Shown: piece by piece, positions 37,111-46,796 of the stretch
Numbering within the stretch: the stretch's first letter is position 1
How the letters are laid out: every line of letters starts with the position of its first letter
From: Advenella kashmirensis W13003
GTDB taxonomy: Bacteria > Pseudomonadota > Gammaproteobacteria > Burkholderiales > Burkholderiaceae_B
Direction of reading: 5' to 3'
NCBI RefSeq assembly: GCF_000506985.1
Contig: NZ_KI650980.1
Coordinates: 868,001-932,000 of the forward strand
Length of the DNA stretch: 64,000 nt
Notes under the pieces: model-generated
What the model saw: only the letters and a program-made list of their open reading frames with translations
What the model was told of the DNA's origin: nothing
The model's database searches: none
Translations under genes and position numbers: made by a program

Positions 37111-37861
37111 ACTCTTCCCCCAGATAAGCGTCAATCACGGTCTGATCCGCCTTGATCTGGGCCGGATTGCCCAGTGCCAATGGCGTGCCCCGGTTGAGCA
37201 CCAGGATCCGGTCGCATACGCTCATTACAAGCGGCATATCATGTTCGACCAGTACAATCGTGATACCCAGCTCGTCACGCAATCGCCGGATAAGTTGTGC
37301 CGCCTCTTTCTTTTCCGACGTATGCAACCCGGCAGCCGGTTCATCCATGAGCAATAACCGGGGCCGCCCCATGAGCGCCATGCCGATGCCCAGCATCTTC
37401 TGCTGGCCATAAGACAGACTGCCTGCGCGGTTGTCCAGGACCGGTTCAAGACCCGTGAATTGCGCCATTTTCTGTATAACCTCAGATCCATCGCCGGCGT
37501 TGCGACTGGAAAAATACACGAGTGGATTGTAGCGGCGGGACACCATGGCAGCGCGACGCAGATTTTCTCTGGCGGTGTGATCCTGAAAGACCGTCACCGC
37601 CTGAAATGTGCGCCCGATGCCCCTGCGCGCGATCCTGTCGCTCGACTGCCCTGAAATGTCGGTTCCATCAAAAACAACTTTTCCCGAACTGGGCGGAAAA
37701 TAACCCGCAATGACATTGAAAAGCGTGGTTTTACCCGCGCCATTAGGCCCAATAATGCCGAATATTTCGCTCTTGTTTATATCTGTGCTCACGCCGGCAA
37801 CAGCGGTCAGGCCGCCAAAACGGCGTGTGACGTCATGCAGCTTCAATAACACGTCTGTCAT
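37097..37861 (-). CDS. livG: Branched-chain-type ABC transporter ATP-binding protein LivG
   Basis: ATPase of 254 residues, slightly longer than LivF as usual. Walker A is GPNGAGKTT, the signature LSYGQQKML, and Walker B LLLMDEPAAGLH. The ATG at 37861 overlaps the livM stop codon by one base (TAATG), so translation is coupled. It also overlaps livF by 14 bp. Confidence 0.93.
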   Translation of the reverse strand: MTDVLLKLHDVTRRFGGLTAVAGVSTDINKSEIFGIIGPNGAGKTTLFNVIAGYFPPSSGKVVFDGTDISGQSSDRIARRGIGRTFQAVTVFQDHTARENLRRAAMVSRRYNPLVYFSSRNAGDGSEVIQKMAQFTGLEPVLDNRAGSLSYGQQKMLGIGMALMGRPRLLLMDEPAAGLHTSEKKEAAQLIRRLRDELGITIVLVEHDMPLVMSVCDRILVLNRGTPLALGNPAQIKADQTVIDAYLGEEYDFA

Positions 37862-38778
37862 TACGTCCTCCGTTTGCGCTGCAGGAAAACCACCAGCCCC
37901 TGCCTGAAAAACAGCAGAAATACAACCAGGCATACGCCATAGATGAGCAGTTGATACTCGCGCGCATCCCTGAGCAGCTCCGGCAGCGGCAGAATCAGAA
38001 TGGCTCCCACCACAGGCCCCAAAGCCGATGCAACGCCACCGATTGCATTAACAACAATCAGATCCACGGACATCAGGAAACCAAACGTCTCCGGAGACAG
38101 AAAACCGATGTAAAAGGCGTATACGCCTCCACTGACGCCGGCAATGAACGCGCTCAATGCAAACGAGCCAATCCGCCACCCGGGAGCATCTGACCCCATG
38201 GAGCGACTCAGCATTTCATTTTCATTCAGTGATTCAAAGATGGCACCAATGTCCGAACGTTCGATCCTGCGCATCAACGCATAGAACAGCGCCAGCAGCA
38301 GCAAACCGAGCGCATAATAATGCGGGCTTTGCGTCAGTCGAACGCCGAATATCGAAAATTTCGGAATCCCATAAAGCCCGTTGTTTCCGCCGAACAGTGC
38401 GGTCCATTCCTGAAAGACCAGGTTGACAATCTGGCTGAATGCATACGTCAGCAACACGAAGTACACGCCCTTGATGCGAAGGAACAGCGGCCCGACCACA
38501 ACCGCGATAGCGGTTGCAATGAGCGCGCCCGCCAGCAACGCCAGCGCCGGTGGAACGCCCAGACGCATCGCAAGCAGTGCGCTGCCATACGCGCCGATTC
38601 CCATAAAGGCTGGCTGGGCAATCGACAGCTGGCCGATCTTGAGCATGAGATTCATACTCAACGCCATGGGAATCATAATCGTAATCATCGTGGCAACGTG
38701 AAAGACATAGCGATTGTCCAAGAACCAAGGTACCAGGGCAAGCACGAGCAATATCAAATAAAGGTAACGGTTTCTCAT
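37861..38778 (-). CDS. livM: Branched-chain-type ABC transporter permease LivM
   Basis: Inner-membrane permease of 305 residues with about ten hydrophobic segments. The core has GQLSIAQPAFMGIGAYG and the coupling region EIERSD-type segment reads RRIERSDIGAIFESLNENE. The start at 38778 overlaps the livH stop by 4 bp (ATGA); the open frame runs further upstream but lies within livH. It pairs with LivH to form the channel. Confidence 0.92.
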   Translation of the reverse strand: MRNRYLYLILLVLALVPWFLDNRYVFHVATMITIMIPMALSMNLMLKIGQLSIAQPAFMGIGAYGSALLAMRLGVPPALALLAGALIATAIAVVVGPLFLRIKGVYFVLLTYAFSQIVNLVFQEWTALFGGNNGLYGIPKFSIFGVRLTQSPHYYALGLLLLALFYALMRRIERSDIGAIFESLNENEMLSRSMGSDAPGWRIGSFALSAFIAGVSGGVYAFYIGFLSPETFGFLMSVDLIVVNAIGGVASALGPVVGAILILPLPELLRDAREYQLLIYGVCLVVFLLFFRQGLVVFLQRKRRT

Positions 38779-39629
38779 CGCGCTCCCCTTCCGAGCAAGC
38801 CAGTAGGTCGCACTACGACAATCATCAGCACGAGAACAAATGACACAATCAGCGCAATGGTCGAACTGAACAGCGTTGTCACGACCGATTCGCTCAGGCC
38901 GATCAACAACCCGCCCAATACTGCACCGGGCAGGCTGCCGAGCCCGCCCAGGATTACCACGACAAACGCCTTGAGCATGGGCAGCTCTCCCATATAAGGG
39001 CCAACTGTGTAAACAGGAGCCATCAGTGCACCGGCCAGGCCTGCCATCAGGCAAGCCAGTCCGAAAGCCGAGGCATAGACGGTGCCAGGTTCGATGCCCA
39101 CCAGGCTGGCTGTCTCGGGATCCTGAGCGACTGCCTGCATGGCCAGCCCCAGTCGCGCATATTTCATGAACAAATAGAACCCCCCCAGAATCAGCAGTGC
39201 ACAGATGGCAACAACAGTACGATCCCAGGGCACGGCAGCTGAGAAAAGATGCCAGGTTCCAGAAAAGGGCCTTGTGACCGACTGCTCGGCCGGACCGAAC
39301 ATCAGCAAAATGGCAGACTGAAGAATAATGCCGATCGCCAGCGACATGATCATGCCGGCCAATTCATCACCCACCAATGGCCGAAACAGCATCCGCTCTG
39401 CAACGATGCCCAGCAACCCACTCAGCAGACCGGCTAGCAACACAGCAAGAAAATACGGCAAACCCATGGCGCCGAACAGCATGAGCATGACCATCGCGCC
39501 GATCATATAAAATTCGCCGTGCGCAAAGTTTACGATGCGCATGATTCCGAAGATCAGCGTAAAACCTAGCGCCATCAGAATATAAATCAGGCTGGCCAGG
39601 ATACCGTTGACAATGATTTGTTCGATCAT
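38775..39629 (-). CDS. livH: Branched-chain-type ABC transporter permease LivH
   Basis: Inner-membrane permease of 284 residues starting MIEQIIVNGILASLIYILMA, with NFAHGEFYMIGA, the LivH signature, soon after. GGLGSLPGAVLGGLLIGLSES marks the later coupling region. The ATG at 39629 is preferred to a TTG 21 bases upstream. It follows the binding-protein gene by 63 bp. Confidence 0.93.
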   Translation of the reverse strand: MIEQIIVNGILASLIYILMALGFTLIFGIMRIVNFAHGEFYMIGAMVMLMLFGAMGLPYFLAVLLAGLLSGLLGIVAERMLFRPLVGDELAGMIMSLAIGIILQSAILLMFGPAEQSVTRPFSGTWHLFSAAVPWDRTVVAICALLILGGFYLFMKYARLGLAMQAVAQDPETASLVGIEPGTVYASAFGLACLMAGLAGALMAPVYTVGPYMGELPMLKAFVVVILGGLGSLPGAVLGGLLIGLSESVVTTLFSSTIALIVSFVLVLMIVVVRPTGLLGRGAR

Positions 39630-39692
39630 ATAAGCGTGTCCCCCCGTCAATGGCAGTTGCGGCCGACCGTATATGGGCCGGCCTGTGGCAGA

Positions 39693-40847
39693 TTATTTGG
39701 CTTTACCCACCACTACGGCTTCGCCGTCCTTGATGGCCGCGATATACATCGGCGTGAGAAACTGGTTATCCACACCCCACATCTGCTTTCCACCAAGCGT
39801 AATACTGCCGCCCTGGGCTGAGTCCATGGGCAGCACACTGGCGAAAGACTGCGCTACCTTGGCAGTATCATTGATATCTCCTGCTTTCTGAATAGCGCGC
39901 ATCAGGATGCTGGTGGCATCGTAGTAGGCGATAAGAATCTCATTGGGTTCCTGCCCATAGACCTTTTTGTACTCGTTGGCCAGACGGCGATAGCCGGCAT
40001 TGTTCGGATCAGCGTAAAGCGTACTGATCATGCCTTCTGCGGCTTCTTTGCCGGCTCCGGCGACAATGTCGCGTGGTCCCGAACCGCCTGTTTTCAGGAA
40101 TCTGCCTTTGAATCCGATATCCCGCGCCTGACGGATCATGATGCCGGCCGTTGCCGGCGAGGTGCTGCCCAGGTCAATGATTTCCGGGTTGGTAGCCATA
40201 ATTTTTGTAAATAGTGGCTGGAAATCTTTTTGATTGCGTTCGTAGAGATCCCGCCCTACGACCTCATAGCCTCTTTCTTTAAACAGCCTGGCAGTCAACT
40301 GATCCTGATCCCAGCCGGTTTCGTCATTGGGATTGGCCAGAAAAACGCGTCTTTCCTTATAATGTTCCTTGAGCCAGTCGATCAGAGACGGAATATAGTT
40401 GGCTGATATGCTGAAGACGCGAAACATGAATTTCGTATCGGCATCAATCGCCTTGCCCGAAAAGGATGTGGTCAGGCCGATCACCTGATCGTCTTCAACC
40501 TGATTTTTGACGGCCAGCGTGCCTGAAGAGCCCATGATATAAACGTATTTGACGCCGTCCTGCCTGACCAGGCGGTTATAGGCTGAAACGGCATCCGCCG
40601 CCCGATATTTATCATCATAGGCAATCACCTCCACCTGATGTCGCTCTCCGTCAACGTCAAGACCGCCTTGTGCATTGACTTCGTTTGCCTTAATCTTGAC
40701 CGCCTGTACAGCGGCCAGCCCCCAGGGCGCGCCGCCGCCCGTGGTCGCGGCAATGACGCCGATTTTGATGGGTTCGGCGGCCCATGCCTGCATGACGCAC
40801 AGGCCCAGCGCTACAATTGCACTACGTAATGCGTTGCGATATCTCAT
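39693..40847 (-). CDS. ABC transporter substrate-binding protein (LivK-like)
   Basis: Periplasmic binding protein of 384 residues of the type 1 fold used by Liv systems. The signal peptide MRYRNALRSAIVALGLCVMQAWA is cleaved before AEPIKIGVIAATTGG, shown in two parts here. It is the first gene of the ABC operon. The ligand site does not show enough to name a substrate. Its neighbours suggest a carboxylic acid used by the catabolic genes around it. Confidence 0.92.
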   Translation of the reverse strand: MRYRNALRSAIVALGLCVMQAWAAEPIKIGVIAATTGGGAPWGLAAVQAVKIKANEVNAQGGLDVDGERHQVEVIAYDDKYRAADAVSAYNRLVRQDGVKYVYIMGSSGTLAVKNQVEDDQVIGLTTSFSGKAIDADTKFMFRVFSISANYIPSLIDWLKEHYKERRVFLANPNDETGWDQDQLTARLFKERGYEVVGRDLYERNQKDFQPLFTKIMATNPEIIDLGSTSPATAGIMIRQARDIGFKGRFLKTGGSGPRDIVAGAGKEAAEGMISTLYADPNNAGYRRLANEYKKVYGQEPNEILIAYYDATSILMRAIQKAGDINDTAKVAQSFASVLPMDSAQGGSITLGGKQMWGVDNQFLTPMYIAAIKDGEAVVVGKAK

Positions 40848-40917
40848 GTCTCTCTCCTTGATGAACGACGTTCATCGTAATCATTATTAAGTATTGCGAT
40901 TTCGCGAAATAATCACG

Positions 40918-42051
40918 CTAAGCGCCATGCGGCAATAAAATCTGGCGTACGACATCTCCTTTGGCCAGCATATCCAGATTGCGATTCAACTGCTCAAATC
41001 CCATGGTGCCGCTTTTGAGGCGATCAACGGGGAGTCTGCCCTCCCGAAAATAATCAACATAGACCGGCAGATCGCGAGCCGGCACACCACTGCCCAGAAA
41101 CGACCCCCGAATGACTTTCTCCTCGCTCACCAACCGGGCATGATCATAGGCATACAGATCACCAGAAGCGCCCAGTCCGACACCGATCACTTCTCCTCCC
41201 TTGCGCGTCACTGCAATGGCAGTCTCCATAGCGGGTTTACTACCAGAAACCTCGAATGCAAAGTCCACGCCGCCGTGGGTCAATGCCTGGATCTGCTGCA
41301 CAATGTCAGGGTCCGTTGCCAGTACGCAATCGGTACAGCCAAGATCCCGTGCAAGCGCAAACTTCCCCTCATGAATATCGACCCCGACAATCCGGCCGGC
41401 GCCAGACAATTTGGCCGCCATGACCGCATTCAGACCGACGCCGCCCAGCCCGAAAACCACCACATTCTGCCCCGGCCGAACCCGCGCCGCATTAAAGACG
41501 CTGCCGGCACCGGTTACCACGGCGCAACCGAACATGGCGACAATATCCAGTGGAACGCTAGCGTCCACCTTAATCAGCGTCTGAGGCATGGTGACCGCGT
41601 ATTGGGCAAATGACGACACCCCGCTGTAATGATTCAACGGTACACCCTGCCTGCTGAGCTTGCGATTACCATTAGGCAACAAACCCTCGGAACGTGACCA
41701 GGCAACGCTATTACAAAGCACCGGGCGTCCTTCAATGCACATTTGGCAATGCCCACAATCGGACACGCCCACCATGACCACATGATCGCCTTCCTTAAGA
41801 GTCTTGACACTACGCCCCACTTCTCGAACGATGCCGGCGCCCTCATGTCCGCCGACCACGGGTAGCTTGCGTTTGCGCAGCCCGGCTACCTGGGACAGAT
41901 CGGAATGACACAGGCCCGCAGCCCGTATTTCGACCAGGACCTCATCGTCGGCCGGACCTTCCAGCTCCACTTCTTCGATACGAAAGGGCTGGCTTTGCTC
42001 ATACGGAGCCGGCAGACCCTGGTTGTACATCACAGCTGCAAGCATTCGCAT
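40918..42051 (-). CDS. Zinc-dependent alcohol dehydrogenase (copy 2)
   Basis: Medium-chain alcohol dehydrogenase of 377 residues. The catalytic zinc segment is AGLCHSDLSQVAG and the structural zinc loop CGHCQMCIEGRPVLC; the NAD motif is GLGGVGLNAVMAA. Long stretches match the gene at 27316-28446, for example LPVVGGHEGAGIVREVG and YSGVSSFAQYAVT. The start at 42051 follows an AGGGAGAT site. It lies downstream of the SMP-30 gene, overlapped by the open frame but not by the chosen start. Confidence 0.92.
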   Translation of the reverse strand: MRMLAAVMYNQGLPAPYEQSQPFRIEEVELEGPADDEVLVEIRAAGLCHSDLSQVAGLRKRKLPVVGGHEGAGIVREVGRSVKTLKEGDHVVMVGVSDCGHCQMCIEGRPVLCNSVAWSRSEGLLPNGNRKLSRQGVPLNHYSGVSSFAQYAVTMPQTLIKVDASVPLDIVAMFGCAVVTGAGSVFNAARVRPGQNVVVFGLGGVGLNAVMAAKLSGAGRIVGVDIHEGKFALARDLGCTDCVLATDPDIVQQIQALTHGGVDFAFEVSGSKPAMETAIAVTRKGGEVIGVGLGASGDLYAYDHARLVSEEKVIRGSFLGSGVPARDLPVYVDYFREGRLPVDRLKSGTMGFEQLNRNLDMLAKGDVVRQILLPHGA

Positions 42052-42070
42052 TGCGTTTATCTCCCTGACG

Positions 42071-43093
42071 TCATTGATGTGAATACATACGGGTTCCTTC
42101 AGCCAAGCCTTCTGCACGAAAGATCATGGAACCCTTACCACCGATTTCGTCACGCGCAACAATGACCATTTCACGCGATCCAGGACGAAACGCCATACTG
42201 GTCAACTTGAGAAAATGGTTATTCCACTGCCCCGGCAGCAGAATCTGACCGATAGGGATACCGAAGGGATTGAATACCAGCACACGCCCCTGCAGATACA
42301 TGGCCACATAGACATTGCCATCGGAATCGGTGCGCATCGAATCCGGCGCCCGGCCTGTGAAGCGATACGGCACCGAGGTGCCAAACGGCCTGGGTAAAAC
42401 GGGCGTGGCGAGTTCCACCCTGTGCAGGCGGCTGTTGCAAAACTCAGTCGACCACAGAACCTGACCGTCTGGGCTGAGCGCCACGCCGTTTGCAGATGCC
42501 ATATCCGGAATGACCGGAATAGTCATGGAAAAATCAGGCGTGACATAGTAAACACCGCCACAAGGCTCGGTACTGCTTCCCTTGAAATCGGTAAAGTAGA
42601 TTCCCCCGTGACGGTCAAAAACCAGATCATCCACTACATAACCCGCAGCGGGTGGCACAATCACTTGCGGGTCAGAGCCATCAGCGGCGATACTAACAAT
42701 GGCACCTGACGACAGATTTCCGATACCACCGAGGAAAATGCGACCGTCACGATGGACAGCCACACCAGCCGGACATAAGGCCTTGTCGGTATAAAGTGTG
42801 GAAAGCTGACCGTCCAGTGTCAGCTTCATCACGTTTCCATCGTAGACGTCGACAAACAACAAGTTTTCATCACGGTCAAAGGCCGGGCCTTCGAGTGCCA
42901 CCAAACCGTCGGAAACCTGAAAAAACGGCTCGGCGACGGCCGTCGGCAACGTGCGTTCCGACGGAGGAATCGGCGCCAGTCCACGGGTGCGTTCGGTGTA
43001 GTCAAGGCGAGATTGCACATTTGAATCTTCAGGGTCGTCGCTTAAAATATTTCTCATCTCATTTCGTCCACCGTGGTGTTCGATCCGTTCCAT
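42071..43093 (-). CDS. SMP-30/gluconolactonase-family lactonase
   Basis: Six-bladed beta-propeller of 340 residues. It has the family elements EGPAFDRDENLLFVDVYDGNV, shown as EGPAFDRDENLLFVD and VYDGNV, then DDLVFDRHGGIYFTDF and SANGVALSPDGQVLW, which carry the calcium-binding Glu, Asn and Asp. SMP-30 proteins hydrolyse sugar or other lactones. It starts 3 bp after the SDR stop with GGGAG upstream, so they are co-transcribed. Confidence 0.88.
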   Translation of the reverse strand: MERIEHHGGRNEMRNILSDDPEDSNVQSRLDYTERTRGLAPIPPSERTLPTAVAEPFFQVSDGLVALEGPAFDRDENLLFVDVYDGNVMKLTLDGQLSTLYTDKALCPAGVAVHRDGRIFLGGIGNLSSGAIVSIAADGSDPQVIVPPAAGYVVDDLVFDRHGGIYFTDFKGSSTEPCGGVYYVTPDFSMTIPVIPDMASANGVALSPDGQVLWSTEFCNSRLHRVELATPVLPRPFGTSVPYRFTGRAPDSMRTDSDGNVYVAMYLQGRVLVFNPFGIPIGQILLPGQWNNHFLKLTSMAFRPGSREMVIVARDEIGGKGSMIFRAEGLAEGTRMYSHQ

Positions 43094-43096
43094 TGG

Positions 43097-43849
43097 TCAC
43101 GCTCCCTTGTGGCTCATGCCACCGTCGACCGGAATCAGGGTGCCCGTAATGTACCGGGCCAACGGTGATGCAAGAAACACCACGAGATTGGACAGATCGG
43201 CTGGCTCACCAAAATAGCCGGCAGGAATGTAACGTTCAATAAAAGCGGCGCGCTCAGATTCAGGATAAAGACGTTGAACCTGTTCACTTTCGATTCGCCC
43301 AGGTGCAATGCTATTAATCGTGATGCCTTCTTTAGCCAAATCCCTTGATAAGCCTTTTGCCCACAAATGCAGGGCGGCCTTGGCTGCCAGCGCTGCATTC
43401 AGAAAATGGGGTTCCATCAAACCGGTGATATTAATGATACGACCCCAGCGTGCCTCTCTCATGGCTGGCAACACGTGTTCTGCCAGTCGGCGGCCCGCTG
43501 TAAAGTTCAGGGACATGGCTTCCTCCCATACCTCTTCGCCGTCCTCCAGCGTGACAGGACGCGAGCCGCCGGCGCAATTGATCAGCACCTCGATGGGACC
43601 AGCGAGTTGAGCCGCCTGGCAAGCGATACGGCCAATTTGCCTTGCGTCTGTCATATCACCAGTGACCGTCAATGGTCGCCGCACTCCCGCGGCTTCCAGC
43701 CCTTCAGCCCATTGATCCAGAACATCCTGCCGTCTCGCCGTGGCTACAACAGTGGCGCCTTCTCGAGCAAGCCCTTCGGCAATGGCAGCGCCTATGCCCG
43801 CACTTGCACCTGTCACCAGACAACGGCGCCCTTCAAGCATCAAGTCCAT
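43097..43849 (-). CDS. SDR-fold protein without the catalytic tyrosine
   Basis: Protein of 250 residues with the Rossmann motif TGASAGIGAAIAEGLAREG, an NCAGG motif, and the C-terminal PVDGG. The usual YxxxK active site is replaced by ALAAK in NAALAAKAALHLWAKG, so Lys remains but Tyr is missing; the preceding Ser is also not in place (INITGLMEP). It may use another acid or act as a binding protein. Related proteins with this change appear in other Burkholderiales, recalled rather than searched. It precedes the SMP-30 gene. Confidence 0.85.
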   Translation of the reverse strand: MDLMLEGRRCLVTGASAGIGAAIAEGLAREGATVVATARRQDVLDQWAEGLEAAGVRRPLTVTGDMTDARQIGRIACQAAQLAGPIEVLINCAGGSRPVTLEDGEEVWEEAMSLNFTAGRRLAEHVLPAMREARWGRIINITGLMEPHFLNAALAAKAALHLWAKGLSRDLAKEGITINSIAPGRIESEQVQRLYPESERAAFIERYIPAGYFGEPADLSNLVVFLASPLARYITGTLIPVDGGMSHKGA

Positions 43850-43918
43850 TTGTCTCTCCTATTTTTAAATGACGTTCGACCTTTCATCACGGCACGAGCA
43901 CAGCGCTACGCATGAGCA

Positions 43919-44881
43919 CTATTGCGGTTGCAGATCGGCAATTTTGACCAGTTTTCCCCATGTTGCAATCTGATCTTTGACGAACGCGGTCAAGTCTCCC
44001 GGGGTTGATGTTTTTTTGATCATGCCCATGCGTTCAAAGTAATCCGTTGCTTCTTTTGAGTTGATGGCTTTAATCAGCGCATCGCGCAGGCTGGAGATCA
44101 CTTCTCCAGGTGTGCCCTGCGGCGCGAAGTAGCCCAGCCAGGAAGCGTATTCGTAGCCCTTGACTCCCGCCTGTTCCATGGTTGGCACATCCGGCATCGA
44201 ACCCAGTCGCTCTTTTGTTGTCACTGCGAGCGGACGCAATTTGCCTTCCTTGATAAAAGAGTCCACTACGACAGGATCAACAATCATAAATTGCAACCTG
44301 CCGGCCACCAGATCCAGCGCCGCCTGGGACGCGCCTTTGTAGGAGATTTCCGTCGCATCCATGCCTGCCAGGGATTTGAGCAGCGCGACAGAGACTTTCC
44401 CTCCGGAATTGCCCGCACCATAATTGAGTTCTCCTGGGCGCGCCTTGGCATAATCAATCAGTTCCTGAACCGATCCGATCGGCAGGTCGGCACGAACAAC
44501 CAGAACCAGGGGATTGATGGTCGCCAATGTGACCGGAACCAGATCTTTGACAGGGTCGTAGGGTAACGATTTGAACAAGTGCACGTTAGCCGCCATCGTC
44601 GTATTCCCACCCAGAAGCAGGGTATACCCGTCAGGGCGCGCCCGTGCCACCTGGCTGGAGGCCACCAGACCGGACGCGCTGGCCTTGCTGATCACGACCA
44701 GCGGCTGGCCGGTCGCCTCCGTGAATCCTTTACCAATAAAGCGTGTCAGCACGTCGGATGTAGAGCCCGGTGTGCTCGAGATGACGACTTCGACCGGTTT
44801 TTCAGGGAAGGCCCCAGCCAGAGCAAAAATGGGAATCCCATTGAGGACCATCAGCACCAGTGCCTTGAAAAAAGTGTTCAT
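43919..44881 (-). CDS. Bug/TctC-family periplasmic solute-binding protein
   Basis: Protein of 320 residues with a Sec signal peptide, MNTFFKALVLMVLNGIPIFA, cleaved near LAGA. Bug elements FPEKPVEVVISSTPGSTSD and PDGYTLLLGGN are present. It lies between the DUF2889 gene and the SDR on the same strand, so its ligand may be the compound consumed by this block. Confidence 0.92.
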   Translation of the reverse strand: MNTFFKALVLMVLNGIPIFALAGAFPEKPVEVVISSTPGSTSDVLTRFIGKGFTEATGQPLVVISKASASGLVASSQVARARPDGYTLLLGGNTTMAANVHLFKSLPYDPVKDLVPVTLATINPLVLVVRADLPIGSVQELIDYAKARPGELNYGAGNSGGKVSVALLKSLAGMDATEISYKGASQAALDLVAGRLQFMIVDPVVVDSFIKEGKLRPLAVTTKERLGSMPDVPTMEQAGVKGYEYASWLGYFAPQGTPGEVISSLRDALIKAINSKEATDYFERMGMIKKTSTPGDLTAFVKDQIATWGKLVKIADLQPQ

Positions 44882-45010
44882 ATCTTGCCTCCTGTTTCTG
44901 TATGACTGCCGGTAAATGGCTTATTTTGAGAATCGCGTAAACATGGAAATACCGTCAGGGAGACTCCTTCGCTACGCTTGCGCAAGCGTCCTGGCCCAGA
45001 CACAATCCAC

Positions 45011-45568
45011 TCATGGCGTGCCTTCCTCCTTGAAATGCCCAGGCCAGCGCATCTTAACCACCTCTCTTGTCGCTGCGTACGCATAGCAACTATCAATCTT
45101 CAGCGGCCGTCCCTGCCCGTCCGTCTTTTCTGGTGCGTCTTTGCGCATCCGCCAGAGCGCCTGGATGGCGACCGTTGCGAGCGGCCGCAGCAATTCGCTC
45201 AGGTGCGTGCATCCGCGGCGCCCCGTAAACCGGTTTTTGAGCATGCTCGACCACCCCGGGCCAATGGTGAAACCAATCACTTCTCTGACTGCTAATGCAG
45301 CTTCGGCACACACCCGATAGGGAGACGCATCAATACAGGCAACGGCATCGACAATGCATAGATTCTGATCAACGACCAGACGGACCGCCATATCGTGCAG
45401 CGGTTCCCCTGGGGCAAGGCGCCGGCCGTCGGCGAAGACCAACTCCTCAGGTTTGCGATCCAGCATGTGAGCCTCAACATCCACCAGCCCGTCCGAGCGC
45501 AGATAGCCATGCATGGTAATGGAGCGGGTATGTAGAATGTCCCGTGAAGAAGAGTCGGGCAATGGCAT
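45011..45568 (-). CDS. DUF2889 family protein
   Basis: Protein of 185 residues with the DUF2889 pattern: RSITMHGYLRSDGLVDVEAHML near the start, DMAVRLVVD in the middle, and GFTIGPGW then GRRGCTHLSELLRPLAT towards the end. Function is unknown. Conserved Cys and His in GCTHL could bind metal. The start at 45568 has GAGGG upstream and lies 8 bp after the CaiB-type gene. The family is often found beside CoA-dependent catabolic genes, as here, which suggests a linked role. Confidence 0.82.
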   Translation of the reverse strand: MPLPDSSSRDILHTRSITMHGYLRSDGLVDVEAHMLDRKPEELVFADGRRLAPGEPLHDMAVRLVVDQNLCIVDAVACIDASPYRVCAEAALAVREVIGFTIGPGWSSMLKNRFTGRRGCTHLSELLRPLATVAIQALWRMRKDAPEKTDGQGRPLKIDSCYAYAATREVVKMRWPGHFKEEGTP

Positions 45569-45576
45569 CACGTCCC

Positions 45577-46782
45577 TCAAATCACGCCCTGAGCGCGCAG
45601 TTGAGCCAACTCTTCCGCAGAATGACCCAGCCACTCTCCAAAAATCTGGTCATTGCTGGCCCCAAGCGGCAGGCTGGGTTCTATCGGCCTGCGCTCCACG
45701 CCTTCGAAAACCAGCGGCGAACCCGGCAACACGACGCTACCCAGCAAAGGATGATCAACGGTCTGCAAACTGCCCCGCGCGTGCATATTCTTGTCCTGCA
45801 GCACCTCCTGCAACTTGCGTACCGGCGCGCAAGGGACTTTGCCGTTGAGCATCCGCTCCGCAACCTCATCTTTTTTCATTTTCCGTGTCCACGATTCAAT
45901 CAGATTGTCGACGTCTGCCGTATGGGCGACACGCGCCGAACGGTTTGCAAAGCGTGGGTCATTCTTGAGTTCAGGACATCCAATGACATCCAGGATGGCG
46001 TAGAAGTGTCGATCACCGGGGGCATTGAGCACCACATAGCCATCCACTGTCGGATACACGTTATAGGGAGAAATGCCCAGCCCTCCATGACGGTTGCCCG
46101 TACGTGCCGGTGCCGCGTCACCCCGGGCATGCAACATGCCCAGGTTGGAAGCCAGGGAAGCAAATGTCGCGTCCTGCATGGATACTTCAACCACCCTGCC
46201 CTGGCCGGTTTGTGTTCTTTCATACAAGGCGGTCATGATGGCTCCATACAAATGGATCCCCGCCATGAAGTCACAGATCGCCGCGCCGGCCTTCACCGGC
46301 GGCTGGTCGGGGTAGCCTGTGGAATCGATGACGCCACACATAGCTTGCATAACCAGGTCCATCGCCGGATAATCACGATACGGACCTGATTTGCCATAGC
46401 CTGAACTTGATCCGTAAATGAGCCTCGGATTGATTTCAAGCAGCTGCGCGGCCCCGACACCCAGGCGATCCATCACACCTGGTGCGAAATTTTCAACCAG
46501 AATATCAGCCCGCTGGACCAGCTCGGTCAACAACGCACGACCAGCCGCCTCTTTCAGATTCAGCGTTACCGGTTTTTTATTGGAGTTGAGCATGGCAAAA
46601 GGCAAATCGGCCCCGCCCATATCTCCACGACTGCGCAGATGTTCTCCGCCAAGCGGCTCAACCTTTATGACTTCTGCGCCGGCCATCGCCATCAGAAAGG
46701 TGGCATAGGGCCCGTTGTAGACGTGCGAAAGGTCGATGACAACAATGCCATCAAGGGGTAATTTTTGCGGTGCTTTCTGCAT
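45577..46782 (-). CDS. CaiB/BaiF-family CoA-transferase (class III)
   Basis: Enzyme of 401 residues that moves CoA between carboxylic acids. The start of the domain is LPLDGIVVIDLSHVYNGPYAT, and the catalytic Asp segment is YPAMDLVMQAMCG. The start at 46782 has AGAGG upstream; the ATG at 46800, which overlaps the CitE-like gene by 4 bp, is possible. It probably activates the pathway acid. Neighbours are a CitE-like lyase and acyl-CoA enzymes. Confidence 0.9.
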   Translation of the reverse strand: MQKAPQKLPLDGIVVIDLSHVYNGPYATFLMAMAGAEVIKVEPLGGEHLRSRGDMGGADLPFAMLNSNKKPVTLNLKEAAGRALLTELVQRADILVENFAPGVMDRLGVGAAQLLEINPRLIYGSSSGYGKSGPYRDYPAMDLVMQAMCGVIDSTGYPDQPPVKAGAAICDFMAGIHLYGAIMTALYERTQTGQGRVVEVSMQDATFASLASNLGMLHARGDAAPARTGNRHGGLGISPYNVYPTVDGYVVLNAPGDRHFYAILDVIGCPELKNDPRFANRSARVAHTADVDNLIESWTRKMKKDEVAERMLNGKVPCAPVRKLQEVLQDKNMHARGSLQTVDHPLLGSVVLPGSPLVFEGVERRPIEPSLPLGASNDQIFGEWLGHSAEELAQLRAQGVI

Positions 46783-46796
46783 GCTGCCTCTTTCAT

